NCBI RefSeq assembly: GCF_950295315.1
Contig: NC_080166.1
Coordinates: 104,501,693 to 104,565,692, forward strand
Length of the DNA stretch: 64,000 nt
Reading direction: 5' to 3'
Origin: Erinaceus europaeus
Taxonomy: Eukaryota; Chordata; Mammalia; Eulipotyphla; Erinaceidae
This document shows, one piece after another, positions 33,488-43,894 of the stretch. Within the stretch, counting starts at the first letter, position 1, and each line of letters starts with the position of its first letter. Under the pieces are notes generated by a model. That model saw only the letters and a list, made by a program, of their open reading frames with translations. It had not been told where the DNA came from and ran no database searches. The translations under genes were made by a program, and so were the position numbers.

Positions 33488-33490
33488 TAT
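33422..33490. repeat. (TG)n(TA)n(CA)n self-complementary repeat
   Basis: TG units (33,422-33,436), TA units (to 33,474) and CA units (to ~33,487) make a near-perfect inverted repeat of about 66 bp. It could extrude as a cruciform. Confidence 0.95.
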
Positions 33491-34056
33491 AAATAATGGT
33501 GGAAACTTAGATCATGAGCCTAGAAATCCATGTTAGGATAGCCATTCTGCTTAAATCTTGAGTTTCAACTGACATACATACATATATCTATAAATGCCTC
33601 TTGTAGTCAAATAAGATGAATGAAAATTTCAAGTTACCCTACAGAAATATTTCATACAACAGAGAGAAGTTCACCCTCTCACTGAGAAGATTTACTCTTT
33701 TTAATTTTTTTCTATTCTCAAGCTTTCCAAATTATTAAACTTTTAAAATTTAACTCTAAAGTATATTGTTTTACATCCTACCCTTAGGGAAGTTTTTCTC
33801 CAATTGATTTTATAAAGAACAGGCTTCTACTAGTGTAGGGCTGCGATTGAGCAAGGTGCTTCCTCTCTTGCCCATTCATGTTGGGGTGTCTTATTTTATG
33901 TTTGAGGGGCTGATTAAATCAACTTCCTGTCTTATAATCTTCTGACTCATCATGAGAAGAGAAGTATTAGATCTCGCATATTAATTTTTCTGGATAAGTG
34001 TCCATTTAAAACTAGTTTTTATTTTAAACATATTTAGATATTTTAGGTGGTGTGTG
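33491..34056. other. AT-rich stretch, no recognised feature
   Basis: Nothing recognised. Confidence 0.45.
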
Positions 34057-34341
34057 TCTTTCTTTATTGGGGGATTAATGGTTTACAGTCAACAGTAAAA
34101 CACAGTATATTGTACATGTGTAACATTTCTCAGTTTTCCACATAACAAGTCAAGCCCCTCTAGGTCTTCCTCTGTCATGTTCCAGAACCTGAACCCTCCC
34201 CCCCACCCCAGTCTTTTACTTTGGTGCAATACACCAAACCCAGTCTAAATTCTGCTTTGTGCTTTCTTATTTTTCAACAACTTCTTCCTCCTCCTCCTCC
34301 TCTACTTCTTCTTCTTCTTCTTCTTCTTTATCTTCTTCTTT
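34057..34341 (-). mobile_element. Old L1 type i 3' end, antisense
   Basis: Complement of the 3'UTR at 45,380-45,590: TATTGGGGGATTAATGGTTT, TTTACTTTGGTGCAATACAC and CAACAGTAAAACACAG. A CTT/CTC repeat at ~34,285-34,340 extends it on the right. Confidence 0.8.
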
Positions 34342-34455
34342 TTAGTGGTTTAATAATGATCGACAAGATTGTGGGATAAGAGAGAAACAATTCTATATAA
34401 TTCCTACCACCAGAGTGCCATATCCCATTCTTTCCATTGGTGATAAATTTTAAGA
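34342..34455 (-). mobile_element. L1 type ii 3' terminus, antisense
   Basis: Complement of the type ii end (GATTGTGGGATAAGAG, ATTCCTACCACCAGAGTGCC), directly beside a type i end. Confidence 0.65.
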
Positions 34456-34728
34456 TAGTTTTATTTTATTAGACTAGACTAAAAAGGAAAATGTATGTCT
34501 TTTAAAAGACAGTGAGTAGAAATAGATATGCAGCTCTGGATATAAAAGGTTTTACTTATATGAAGATTTTACTTATATGAAGAATTTTACCTAGAAATCT
34601 TACAGAAAGAAATAATTCTGAAGTTGAAATCATCTCCTTCCTCCTATTCTTCTTTGCCTGTTTTATCTTTCTGATTGTGTTCAGTATTATGTGTTCTACT
34701 TTTCTATCCATTAAAAACTGAATATCTT

Positions 34729-34893
34729 GAGCTGGAGAGAGAGCATATTGATAAGACTTTCATGCCTGAGGCTCCATGGTCCCAGGTTCAATCACCAGAA
34801 CCACCAAAACCTATAGCTGAGCAGTGCTCTGGTCTTTCACTAAGCCTTTCTCTCTGTATTTCTCTCTCATTAAAATTAAAAATTAAAAAAAAA
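34729..34893 (+). mobile_element. S3 SINE
   Basis: GAGCTGGAGAGAGAGCATAT, CATGCCTGAGGCTCCATGG and GAGCAGTGCTCTGGTCTTTC, then an A-rich tail. Confidence 0.85.
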
Positions 34894-35617
34894 ACTTTTG
34901 AATATATTAGTGAAGATGTTTTTATTGCACATAAGCACATGCTATATGAAATAGTCACCACAGAGAAAAAAAGCAAATTTAACACAGTTTTTTTTTACTG
35001 ATCTCATTTAACAGAAACAAAAACTTTCTCTTCTTCCTCTTTTCCTTTCTTATTCCTCTTCTTTCTGCTTTTCCATATCTGTTTCTCTAGATCTTCCTCC
35101 TATTTCCTTGACACTATTGCTCAATCCAGTATAAAAGCTATTCACCCTCAGTGCACTTATTATTCCAATTCATAGTGCTAAGTATTTAAAAATAATGTCA
35201 GTGACCTTAAAGAATTTGAATGACCTATTACTCACTAACAGATAATGGAAGCTAATAACATTATAAGTAAGTTTTGTTATATGTAAAGCACCACGGAACT
35301 GTTTGATAAAAATATACATATAAATAAGCATATTATTATTCTACTGTAAAAGTGATATAGAGTCACACAATTCTCTGAAAGCAAAAGGGAGAGCTGGAGT
35401 TAGGCTGGAAGGAATTTAGGTCTCTGCATAATTTTAATATTTGTCTCTACATTTTTTTTGATTTAATTTCATCATAGACATTTATAACATGAATAACTTA
35501 CAGTTTCATAGAGTTACATACATTATAAAAAATGATTCCCTGATATTACCTAGTTTCATCTTTAAATTATTTTTATCTTTAAAAGAATGAGGATAATCAT
35601 TTTTCCAAGAAAAATAT
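34894..35617. other. AT-rich stretch, no recognised feature
   Basis: Nothing recognised. A CT-rich run lies at 35,020-35,100. Confidence 0.45.
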
Positions 35618-35688
35618 GACTGGTAAGATAGTGTACCTGCTTTGCCAAGCATGTAACGCAGGTCTGATCCCAGGCCCCACTGCACTGG

Positions 35689-35875
35689 GGGAAGTTTCCT
35701 TCTTCTTCTTCTAACTTTTGCCCTTCTTGCATAGCCAGTTAATTAATGGCTTTGAAAGTGACTGGGATCCATGTGGATTCAGTCGGCTAGGAAGGATCGT
35801 CAGTTTCCCCAATGAATGGGTACTCACGGGATGCACCACGGGAAGGTCGATCCAATGCATCCTGGGAAGTTTCCT
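35689..35875. repeat. 12-bp direct repeats flanking the 163-bp insert
   Basis: GGGAAGTTTCCT occurs once on each side. The bases beyond differ, so the match is exactly 12 bp. This is expected of a target-site duplication made from the S4 sequence itself. Confidence 0.85.
35701..35863 (-). mobile_element. Unidentified 163-bp retroposed sequence with stem-forming segments
   Basis: Flanked by the perfect 12-bp duplication GGGAAGTTTCCT (35,689-35,700 and 35,864-35,875). The minus-strand 3' end is AGAAGAAGAAGA, a degenerate A-rich tail, so it looks like an L1-driven insertion of an RNA copied from the minus strand. It has several CpGs and three potential stems: GGATGCA/TGCATCC (7 bp), GACTG/CAGTC extended by ATCC/GGAT, and AGCCA/TGGCT. 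I could not match it to any small RNA that I know. A 103-codon plus-strand frame (35,718-36,029) crosses the insertion and the SINE, so it is not a gene. Confidence 0.7.
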
Positions 35876-36045
35876 GTGCTATGGTATCTCCCCTTCTCTT
35901 TGCCTTTTTTTTCTCTGTGTATGTGAAAGAAATCAGCTTGAAGCAGTGAAGTTCAGAAATGCCAAAAGGAAGAAAGTAAAAAAGGGATTATCTATCCTGG
36001 ACTGTGGCAAAAAAACTGACTTGCCATGAATTTCATAACTTTATA

Positions 36046-36300
36046 TGTTGTCAAAGAACAATTGCAGGGACAATGTTGTAAAGGCAAGAGAGATTTTATT
36101 CAAAACTGTCACACCAGGGAAGAAAGACTTTAAGTCCACTAAAACAAAAAGTGGTAGAATTTGTAAGCATTAGGATGACCTAGTAGAAAAGTACAGGAAA
36201 ACATGGAAAGGAGAGATAACTTCATCTAATTAGGTCATCTCTGTTTGCTAATTACAGGTTCCTCATACTATCTCAACATAGAACATTCCTACTTGGTACA
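36046..36300 (-). mobile_element. LTR-like segment, antisense
   Basis: On the minus strand it begins TGTACCAAG and ends TTGACAACA. It carries AATAAA (complement at 36,095-36,100) about 50 bp before the end, as in LTR R-U5 regions. No target-site duplication was found, so this is tentative. Confidence 0.4.
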
Positions 36301-36354
36301 TTAAGTAGGTAAGTTGGTGGGTCTGAGAACATTCCACAAAGGTCTCCATGTTAC

Positions 36355-36480
36355 CACTGAGGAGGTCATTGAGTGGGTAGAGGACTTCATTTTTGAGTGA
36401 TGCACATTGTTTGATAGCATGATACCTGGTGGAAAGATGCTATGATCTCTCTCACATATAAAATAAACTTTTAAAAAAAA
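36355..36480 (+). mobile_element. SINE fragment, S4-like
   Basis: GTGGGTAGAGGACTTCATTT and GATGCTATGATCTCTCTCAC, then AAAATAAAC and an A tail. Diverged. Confidence 0.5.
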
Positions 36481-36924
36481 ATCCATGCCAATTAATGGTA
36501 ATTTTTTGACCTCCCAAACACATTGCCAAACAGAAAAGCTTTACTTCTGGTTATCAGAGTAAATCTGTATCCCTGTCAGAAGCTATTACCCTTCGTTGCT
36601 ATCCTCCCTCCATTTACAACAAACAAACAAAAAAGAAGAAAGAGATATAGAGAAATTGCCTTTTATTTAATGGCTATATTTCAATCCATATTCCCTGGTA
36701 CTGAAGAAAAATATTCTTGGGCTTTAAAACTGTTCAATATTAGATAAAGAATTTAAGTTTCAAAAATGGCAGAGATAGAATTTGTAATTGAACATTTTCT
36801 GAAATAAATGCTGGAAAGACTACAAAGGTTAAGATCCCACTGATGGAAAGAAAATTCCTTTTTTTTTTTCTAAAGAGAATAGTAAATCTTTTTTGATCAA
36901 GCATTTTATAATGTTAAATATCAG
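36481..36924. other. AT-rich stretch, no recognised feature
   Basis: Nothing recognised. A 74-codon frame at 36,523-36,747 has no recognisable domain. Confidence 0.45.
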
Positions 36925-37203
36925 TATATATATTTTTTATTTTATTTATTTTCCTTTTCGTTGCTCTTGTTGTTTTTATCATTATTGCTGTCTTTGTTGT
37001 TGTTGGATAGGACAGAGAGAAATAGAAAGAGGAGGGAAGACAGAGAGGGGGAGAAAAAGATAGACACCTGCAGATCTGCTTCACCACTTGTGAAGCTACC
37101 CCCCCCTGCAGGTGGGGAGCCTGCGGCTCCAACTGGGATCCTTACATGGGTCTTTGAGTTTCACACCATGTGCGCTTAACCACTGCACTACAGCCTGACC
37201 TCC
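36925..37203 (-). mobile_element. S1 SINE, antisense
   Basis: TTTGTTGTTGTTGGATAGGA, ACACCTGCAGATCTGCTTCA, CTGCAGGTGGGGAGCC and a head ending CACTGCACTACAGCCTGACC. AAATATCAG flanks both ends as a target-site duplication. Confidence 0.9.
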
Positions 37204-37212
37204 CAAATATCA

Positions 37213-39140
37213 GCATCCTTACATCTAGTATCTAATACCTTATACTGTACTCATTTTCCCTAGAGGAAAGCATGCAAAATCTCTTATAATTTTCTTTTAA
37301 AAACCTTCTAAATTGGTAGTTTTTTTCCTCCTTAATAATGGGAGAAAAAGGAATCAAATTCCTTATATTGACAGTAAACACTTAAAAAATAAATGGTAAG
37401 AAAGAAAATGTTCTTGAAGTAGACACTCTGTAACATCTTAGCCTCAAGAAGTAGACTTGAGAAACAAATGCCTAGAAAAATAGTTATGGAGATACTTGCT
37501 CAAATAGAAAGGCTATGAATTAAAAGAAACCTGTTTATTGTATCACAAAGGACAGGTTATTTATCTGAAGAAATCCTTCTACAAAGTACTACTAAAATCC
37601 AAACAAGGAAATAGAAGAAAACGTCTACACCTTAACTTTTACCTAAACTCAAAATTATACTTGTTATTTTCGTGATCATTACAACTGAACATTGTTTTTT
37701 CCTGGTTAAAAATGTTATCTTTATAGACAAAGTAATTTGAAAGAGATTTTGTGATATGCAGTAAATTCAGTTTCTATAAGATAACACAGAATTGTTGACT
37801 CTGATCTTCTAACAGTCTCTTCTGATTTTCTTCTTGTCTCCTGAGGGATCATCTATTAACTTCTAGAACTGTAGGTTAACTATTTTGATAGGTTTATATT
37901 CTTTAGTTAAACATCATCAGTCTCTATGTGCTAGAATCATGTTGGCATTTGATTCTAGCATTGTGAAATTATAAAGGGAACAAATTCAGGTGAAGTACAT
38001 GCATTGCAAACTAAAAGATATAGAAACTGGTGTATCCTGCTCTAAACTTCTTTGATATCATTAACATTAAATGTTACAGTGGAAGAACATGACAAACCTA
38101 CATTCCTTGCTATTAGTTCTTTCCTGTATATATCCACCTGTATACCTGTAATTGAAATCAAATGCACACTCACTCATATCTGGTAGTTATCCTAATTACT
38201 AAAGAAGACCTTAGCAATAATTACTGACCTCCATAGCTACACATGGTCACTCTGTGGGATTTGTGCTTTCTTGCAATTTCGTGGTAAGATCGCAAACACT
38301 TTTGTACACAGATAGATATTTCATGCTCTGACATTAAGAGTTGTTTTTTACATGTCTTATTCATTTTGGCTATTCTAAAATTCTACCAGATCCAAGGGAG
38401 AGTACAGTAATGCAAACTTATAGACAAGTCAGTGTTACTTTGCATGAAGACTGCATGATAAGGAATATATTTTTAGATACCATTAAAAGCATTTCCATGA
38501 TATACCACTTGTGTTTAGGGAGTTGGATTTGGATGTGTTAGATTTAAGATGCTTAGTACACATTCAAGTACTGAGGTTAAGAGGATGCCACATATCTAGC
38601 TCTGAGTTTAGAGAAAATCTAACTCTTCTCAAATAATTCTAAAACACTAAAATTTGGTCTTGCACTCCTTGGTTTAGCTTACTCCAAGTCTGATTTCTCT
38701 AATGCTTTCTTAATTTGATTATTTAAATTGGCTTTTCTATTTAGATTTGCATCTCAGAGAAGGGCAGTGAAACTAAGTAAGGGACACAGAAAGAATTCTC
38801 TATTAGATATTATAATGTCAAACAAATGCTTTAGACCCTACAGGCAGTCCTGCTTTCTAAGGCTAAGAAAGAGATGATGTTTCCTTAAAGTATGCAAATA
38901 GTTGATGTCAATGTATACAAAGAACAGAAGAGTTCTGCATGGGGTAATGTTTTATTCTGTGGAGCTAAAAGATGACTCCCTAGTGAGCAAATAAAAGGAG
39001 GCATTTAACCCAGGCATGATATTTGCATAACAAGAGACATGCAGATTGAAGTACACCTGCATCCAAAATTACCAGAAAACTAATCCAGCCATGCGGTTCT
39101 ATAAATCTGCCCAACTTCATTAGGGGCAAGTGAGCCAATT
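37213..39140. other. 1.9-kb AT-rich stretch, no recognised feature
   Basis: Among the longest stretches without a recognisable young repeat. No open frame above 66 codons and no exon that I can support. Confidence 0.5.
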
Positions 39141-39156
39141 ACAAAGGAGAGTCCTG

Positions 39157-39173
39157 GGTGGGGGGGGGGGGGG
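39157..39173. repeat. Poly-G run
   Basis: A run of about 14 G beside the S1 insertion site. Such runs are prone to sequencing length errors. Confidence 0.8.
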
Positions 39174-39462
39174 AAGAGGCAGACAGTGGTGCACCAGGTT
39201 AAGTGCTTGTAGTACTAAGTACAAAGATCCCAGCTTGAGCCTTGGCTCACCACCTGCAGGGAGATCCCTTTGCAAGTTGTGAGGCAGGTCTGCAGGTGTC
39301 TTTCTCAGCCTCTCTCAACCTTCCCCTTGCTTCTCAACTTCACTCTGTCTTATCCAAAGAAATAAAAAAAAAATTGAAAAAAAAAATGGCCACAGGAGAA
39401 GTAGATTCGTAATGCAAGCACCAAGCCCCAGCAATAACCCTGAAGCAAAAACAAACAAACAA
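39173..39462 (+). mobile_element. S1 SINE
   Basis: AGTGGTGCACCAGGTTAAG head, GTGAGGCAGGTCTGCAGGTG and tail (GCACCAAGCCCCAGCAATAA). AAAGGAGAGTC flanks both ends. The CAA block is replaced by an A-rich segment. Confidence 0.85.
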
Positions 39463-39472
39463 AAGGAGAGTC

Positions 39473-39889
39473 AGCAGAGCAAATATAATCAAATCATTTA
39501 AGAGTGAAGAGTGTGGGACTAAAGAAAACCACATGACCCAAATCCTAGGCCTACCTCATCTCTTTTTTCTTGGTGGGAGGTATGCCTCTGGAACTCAGGA
39601 AAAAAAAATTATATATATATATCCTTATTTATTCAAAATGTTTGTGTTTTAATTTAAGTTGCTTTTCTAAACTCACCCTTAATCCTTCTTCTAATAAATT
39701 TCTTTAACACACAAGTAGTACTTGTGCTTACTGGGCATCTTTGTGTTTAGTTAAATGCCTCCCATCATGAGAAATAATCTGGAAATCCCCAAAAGAGGTC
39801 GTGAACTATCTGACAATAGTAGGACTAATAATTTCAGACTTTTAATTAAATAGCCTGAGAATCACACCTGATAAATTTTCTGGATATGT
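39473..39889. other. AT-rich stretch, no recognised feature
   Basis: Nothing recognised except a short TA run near 39,612. Confidence 0.45.
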
Positions 39890-40392
39890 TGATCTCTATA
39901 TTTTATTTATTTTCATTTTTTGTTTAAAACCATATTATTGTGTTCTATTCATGTTTTCCAGTTTTTCTTGGGTTAGTCTTGGGTGAATATGTGCTTCTAA
40001 AAACTTAGCCATATTTTCCATGTTCTCCAGTAATACATAGTTGGTAATACATGGTTTTCTTAGAAGTCTTACATAATAGTTTGGATTTCTACAGTGATTT
40101 CTCCCTTTTTATTTACAATATGATTTATTTTGTTTGTATATTTTTATGAGTCTAGCCAAAGTCTTTTGTTTATTTGTTTTCAATATTTCTTATCCTTTCA
40201 AAGAACCAGATGTTGGTTTTCTTGATCTTTTGTATTTAGCTTTCTTTTTTGTTTTCAATGGCATTTTTTTTTATTATTTTTCTGTTTCCATCAGACTTTC
40301 TTTGTTCTTCCATCCCTAGATTCTTCAAATATGAGGTCAGGTTGTTTAGGTGGGCTTTTTCTTATTTCCTGATATATGTCTGTATTGCTATG

Positions 40393-40851
40393 AAGCAATT
40401 ATTCCCGTGGAGTTCTAGACTGACTCCTACATGGAAAGATCATAAAGAGAGACAGTCATATTCCATAGAAATGAATATTTATTGGGAGTAAGTAAGGACA
40501 GAAAAAAAGGATAAGAAAGTATAATCCATATTGGCCTAGACTGGAGAGAGGAAGAGAGAGAGAGGCTTAGAGAGAGAGAATATGAATAAATCCTGGAGCT
40601 TCCTGGTCTTCCAGGTTTTATACTCCTTTCAAAGGAAGCACAGGGCCCTCAGGGAATATGCTTCAGCCTTTGTTCTTCATATGCTCACATTTACCCCCAT
40701 CTGCATTTTACAGCTTTTTGCTGTCAGGTAGGGAGGGAGTGCTCCTGCAGGATAGGCAGACACACTGACACTCTGGCCCTGCCTCAAGTCCCTTATACTG
40801 GCTTCCCCCAGGGTGCTGGGGAAGAGGTGTTGTTTTCCCTAAATTGCCCTA
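40393..40851 (-). mobile_element. Solo LTR candidate, antisense, inside the old L1
   Basis: On the minus strand it begins TGTAGGGCAA and ends in TGCTTCA. It carries a TATA-like AGTATAAAA (complement 40,617-40,625) and AATAAA (complement 40,478-40,483) about 140 bp later. The old L1 reads continuously on both sides, which proves insertion. Exact borders and the duplication are uncertain (CAATT occurs near both ends). Confidence 0.65.
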
Positions 40852-41011
40852 CAATTCCTTCTAAGTACTGCTTAAGCTGTGTCCCAAAGGTTCTGGTAGC
40901 TTGTATCTTCATTTGCATTTTCTTTTTTTTGGAAAAAATTTTATTTTCTCTTTGACCCACTAGTTGTTAAGCAGCATGTTGTTGAGTCTTCATTCTTTTG
41001 CATTTTCTTTT

Positions 41012-41380
41012 CTTTCTTTCTTTTTTTCTTTCTTTTTCCTCCAGGGTTATTGCTGGGGCTCAGTGCCTGCATTAGGAATCCACTGATCCTGGAGGTTATT
41101 TATTCCCTTTGTTGACCTTATTGTTTATCATTTTTGTTGTTACTATTGTTGTTGTTGATATTGCTGTCATTGTTGGATAGGACAGAGAGAAAATTGCGAG
41201 AGGAAGGGAAGATAGAGAAGGGAAGAGAAAGATAGACACCTGCAGACATACTTCACAGCCTGTGAAGAGACCCCACCCCCAGAGCAGGTGGTGGGCTGGG
41301 GCCTGGAACTGGGGTCTCTGACACCGGTCCTTGCTCTTCACACCATGTGTACTTAACCCACTGTGCTACCACCCATCCCC
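41012..41380 (-). mobile_element. S1 SINE, antisense, inside the old L1
   Basis: Full antisense S1 starting after a CTTT-type tail: CTCCAGGGTTATTGCTGGGG, TTGTTGGATAGGACAGAGAG, GACACCTGCAGACATACTTC and a head ending CACTGTGCTACCACCC. TGCATTTTC flanks both sides. Confidence 0.88.
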
Positions 41381-41869
41381 TGCATTTGCATTTTCTTACT
41401 TTCCCTTGGTGGTTAGTCTGATTCCACAGTGATCTTAAAATATACTTGGAATGATTTCAATGCTTCTGAATTTATTCATACTATCTTTGTGGCCTAGCAT
41501 ACAGTCTAGCCTTCAAAATGTTCCATATGAGCCATAGCAGAATGTACATTTTACTTTTTTGTGGTGAAGATCTCTGAAGATGTCTAGTAAGTTCATCCTA
41601 TCTCTTCATAGGTTTCTTGTTTTCTTTGTTTTTGTTTCAGTTTTACTGATCTCTTTACTTGGTTTAATGGGAATGTTAAACTCTCCTATTACTGTGTTTT
41701 TATTGATATGGTGATATAGTGTTAATAACAGTTGTTTTATATTGTTTACAGCATAGATGTTATTTATTATTAGCTCCTGTTAGTCAATTGACCAGCTAAC
41801 ATAATATAATGTCCATTTTCCTTTTTAATATATAAAGTTATTTTTACTTTATTTTATTACATTTTTTAT

Positions 41870-42008
41870 TTTATTTTTAATGAATAAGATAGGCAGAGAG
41901 AGAGAGAAAGAGAGAACCAGACATCACACTGGTATATGTGCTGCTTAGGACTGAACTCAGGATCTCAAGCTTGAGAGTCCAGTGCTTTATCAACTAGGTC
42001 ATCTCCCA
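41870..42008 (-). mobile_element. tRNA-like SINE, antisense, inside the old L1
   Basis: Minus strand reads GATGACCTAGTTGATAAAGC, CTCAAGCTTGAGATCCTGAG and TGATGTCTGGTTCTCTC, a head and body unlike S1-S3. Possibly a separate family. Confidence 0.6.
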
Positions 42009-42299
42009 GAACACATAATGCCAATGTTACATTTTATTATCTTGACTATGTTAATATCTATCACAGATGAGTAGCTGCTATCCCTGCCTTTTATTGAGAC
42101 TCATTAACTTGTATAAATGTTTTCCAATCTTTCATTTGGTACACTTTTGTCCTGTTGAGTTAGATCAGACTCCTATAAACAACATATGGTTGGGTTATTT
42201 TTTTTCTGATCTTTCTCTGTGCCCTTTGATGGGTGAATTCAGTCCACTGACAGTGAAATTACACAATTAAGATATCTTAGTGCTATTATCTGATCCAAG

Positions 42300-42780
42300 T
42301 ATTAAGTGTTCTTGAGGGGGGGAGGGTTTCAATTGAATTTGTTCCCCTTATGTTTAAAGGTTTGTTACACATAATCCCAACAAAGAATTGAAGAGAAAGC
42401 ATGACTTCCAGGAATTTTAATCTTTGTTCAGGAAAATTGAGAACACCCATACCCACATGTTGGAGTACACATGGGGGAAGGGGGCAAAAATCCTGAGAGT
42501 ACTTACTCACATGACAGCTGGCTCACCTAGGCAGAAAGCAAGAGAGTAAGCCACTCCCATAGGTCTAGCTTATAAACATCCACCCCTCCCCACCTTAACC
42601 TCCTTTCTATGCCATATCCATACCTGTTCTCATTCCAGTTTCCTGTGCAAAAATTCCCTTCCCCCAGGCACATGTGCTTGGGGAACATGTACTCTGGCAT
42701 GGTGCAGCAATATCTATGTTCCTCCAGATGTTTCCTGTCTTTTCTGACCTCAACATTCTTACTTTCTTTCCCCTTTCATA
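42300..42780 (-). mobile_element. LTR-like insertion in the old L1 (uncertain)
   Basis: The old L1 alignment breaks here and resumes at AAGTCCTTTTAATACATCC. On the minus strand there is a TTTATAAGC TATA-like site, an AGATTAAAAT signal-like site, and an end at ATTATGTGTAACA (42,362). No clear borders. Confidence 0.35.
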
Positions 42781-42900
42781 AGAAGTCCTTTTAATACATC
42801 CTGGAGAGCAGGTTTAGTAGTGGTTCTTTTAGCTATTCTAAATGTAAGGCCTCTATTCTTCCATCTTGTCTTAACTAGACCCTCTATTTTAAAATGATAA

Positions 42901-43894
42901 AATAATTTATAAAAGTTATAGAAAATCCTGGATTTTTATTCTCACTTTGCAATGAGAATTCAGGCAATTGCCCTGTATTTTGTCTAGTTGATTATGTAAT
43001 GGCCTTCAGAATAAGCCATTCTTCCTTTCTGCCTGACATTTTATGACAGCAGCTACCTGACTCCACAGTCATGTCCTGCACATTGTCAGGAGTGTTTAGT
43101 TTCAGATGACCACAAGCAACACCTTAATTTACTCATTTACCAAGAGGTAACAAATTTCTAAATTTCAGAAATGCCAGAAAATGAATAGTGAGTCACATTC
43201 CCTCTCATTCATATTTTACTAGTTTTCAGTACAAATACATTAATTCATGATTAATTCCACTGGATTTGCTACATGCAAATAAGTTTATGAAAAATATATT
43301 ATTTAAGTTAAATTATTCACAAAACAAACAAACAAAAAACAAGGATATATAATGAATGTACTGAATTCATAGGGAAGAAAATTGCATTCAGAATGAACAG
43401 AAACTATATTGTATTAGGATTTTTTGAGAAAACTCTTAAGGGCCCCATTTCTTTGCTACCATGAAAATGAAAGAATATGAGCTATTTTAATTTACTCTCT
43501 TGTACTACTGTGCATACTATTCAAATTCCATAGAGGGAAGAAAATTTTGATTATCATATAAACCAGGTTTGATCAGGTATGCAAAGAGAAGAGAAAAACA
43601 CACAATTATTGAACACCCACAAAACAAGAAGATAAAATTATAAATGAAAGAATGAGTAAATAACCTTAGACTCACCAAAATTGATAGTTCTTTTGGTCAC
43701 CTGTAAAAAGTCTTTGATTTCTGGAGTTGGACACACCAGGCACCTAAACTTTAGATGGATCCAAACTTCTATTGTCCTTTGGAGTACATATAAATTAGTT
43801 AGGCATTATATATATAAATATTGATAAATAAATTTTTTTTATCTTACATTCTTCAATTACCTTAATTTGAATCTTTAAATTTTAAAATTCGAGG
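42901..43894. other. 1-kb AT-rich stretch, no recognised feature
   Basis: Nothing recognised. Confidence 0.45.

Larger units (their letters stand above)
35618..35990 (+). mobile_element. S4 SINE, split by a 163-bp insertion
   Basis: The left part (35,618-35,700) carries CTGCTTTGCCAAGCATG, TCTGATCCCAGGCCCCACTG and CTGGGGGAAGTTTCC. The right part resumes at 35,864 with GTGCTATGGTATCTCCCC and AATCAGCTTGAAGCAGTGAAG. The join is interrupted by an unrelated sequence flanked by a 12-bp duplication. Confidence 0.8.
39890..42900 (-). mobile_element. Old L1, ORF2 region, antisense, heavily interrupted
   Basis: Antisense ORF2 landmarks of mammalian L1 appear in order: TATCCTTTCAAAGAACCAGA, CTGTATTGCTATGAA, CTGTGTCCCAAAGG, TTTGACCCACTAGTTGTTAA, ACATATGGTTGGGTTA and CCTTTGATGGGTGAATTCAG. 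Insertions break it at 40,393-40,851, 41,012-41,380, 41,870-42,008 and ~42,300-42,780. No frame survives. Confidence 0.85.

Noticed and set aside
35718..36029. 103-codon plus-strand frame
   Set aside because: Spans an insertion boundary inside a SINE and reads against the orientation of the inserted sequence.
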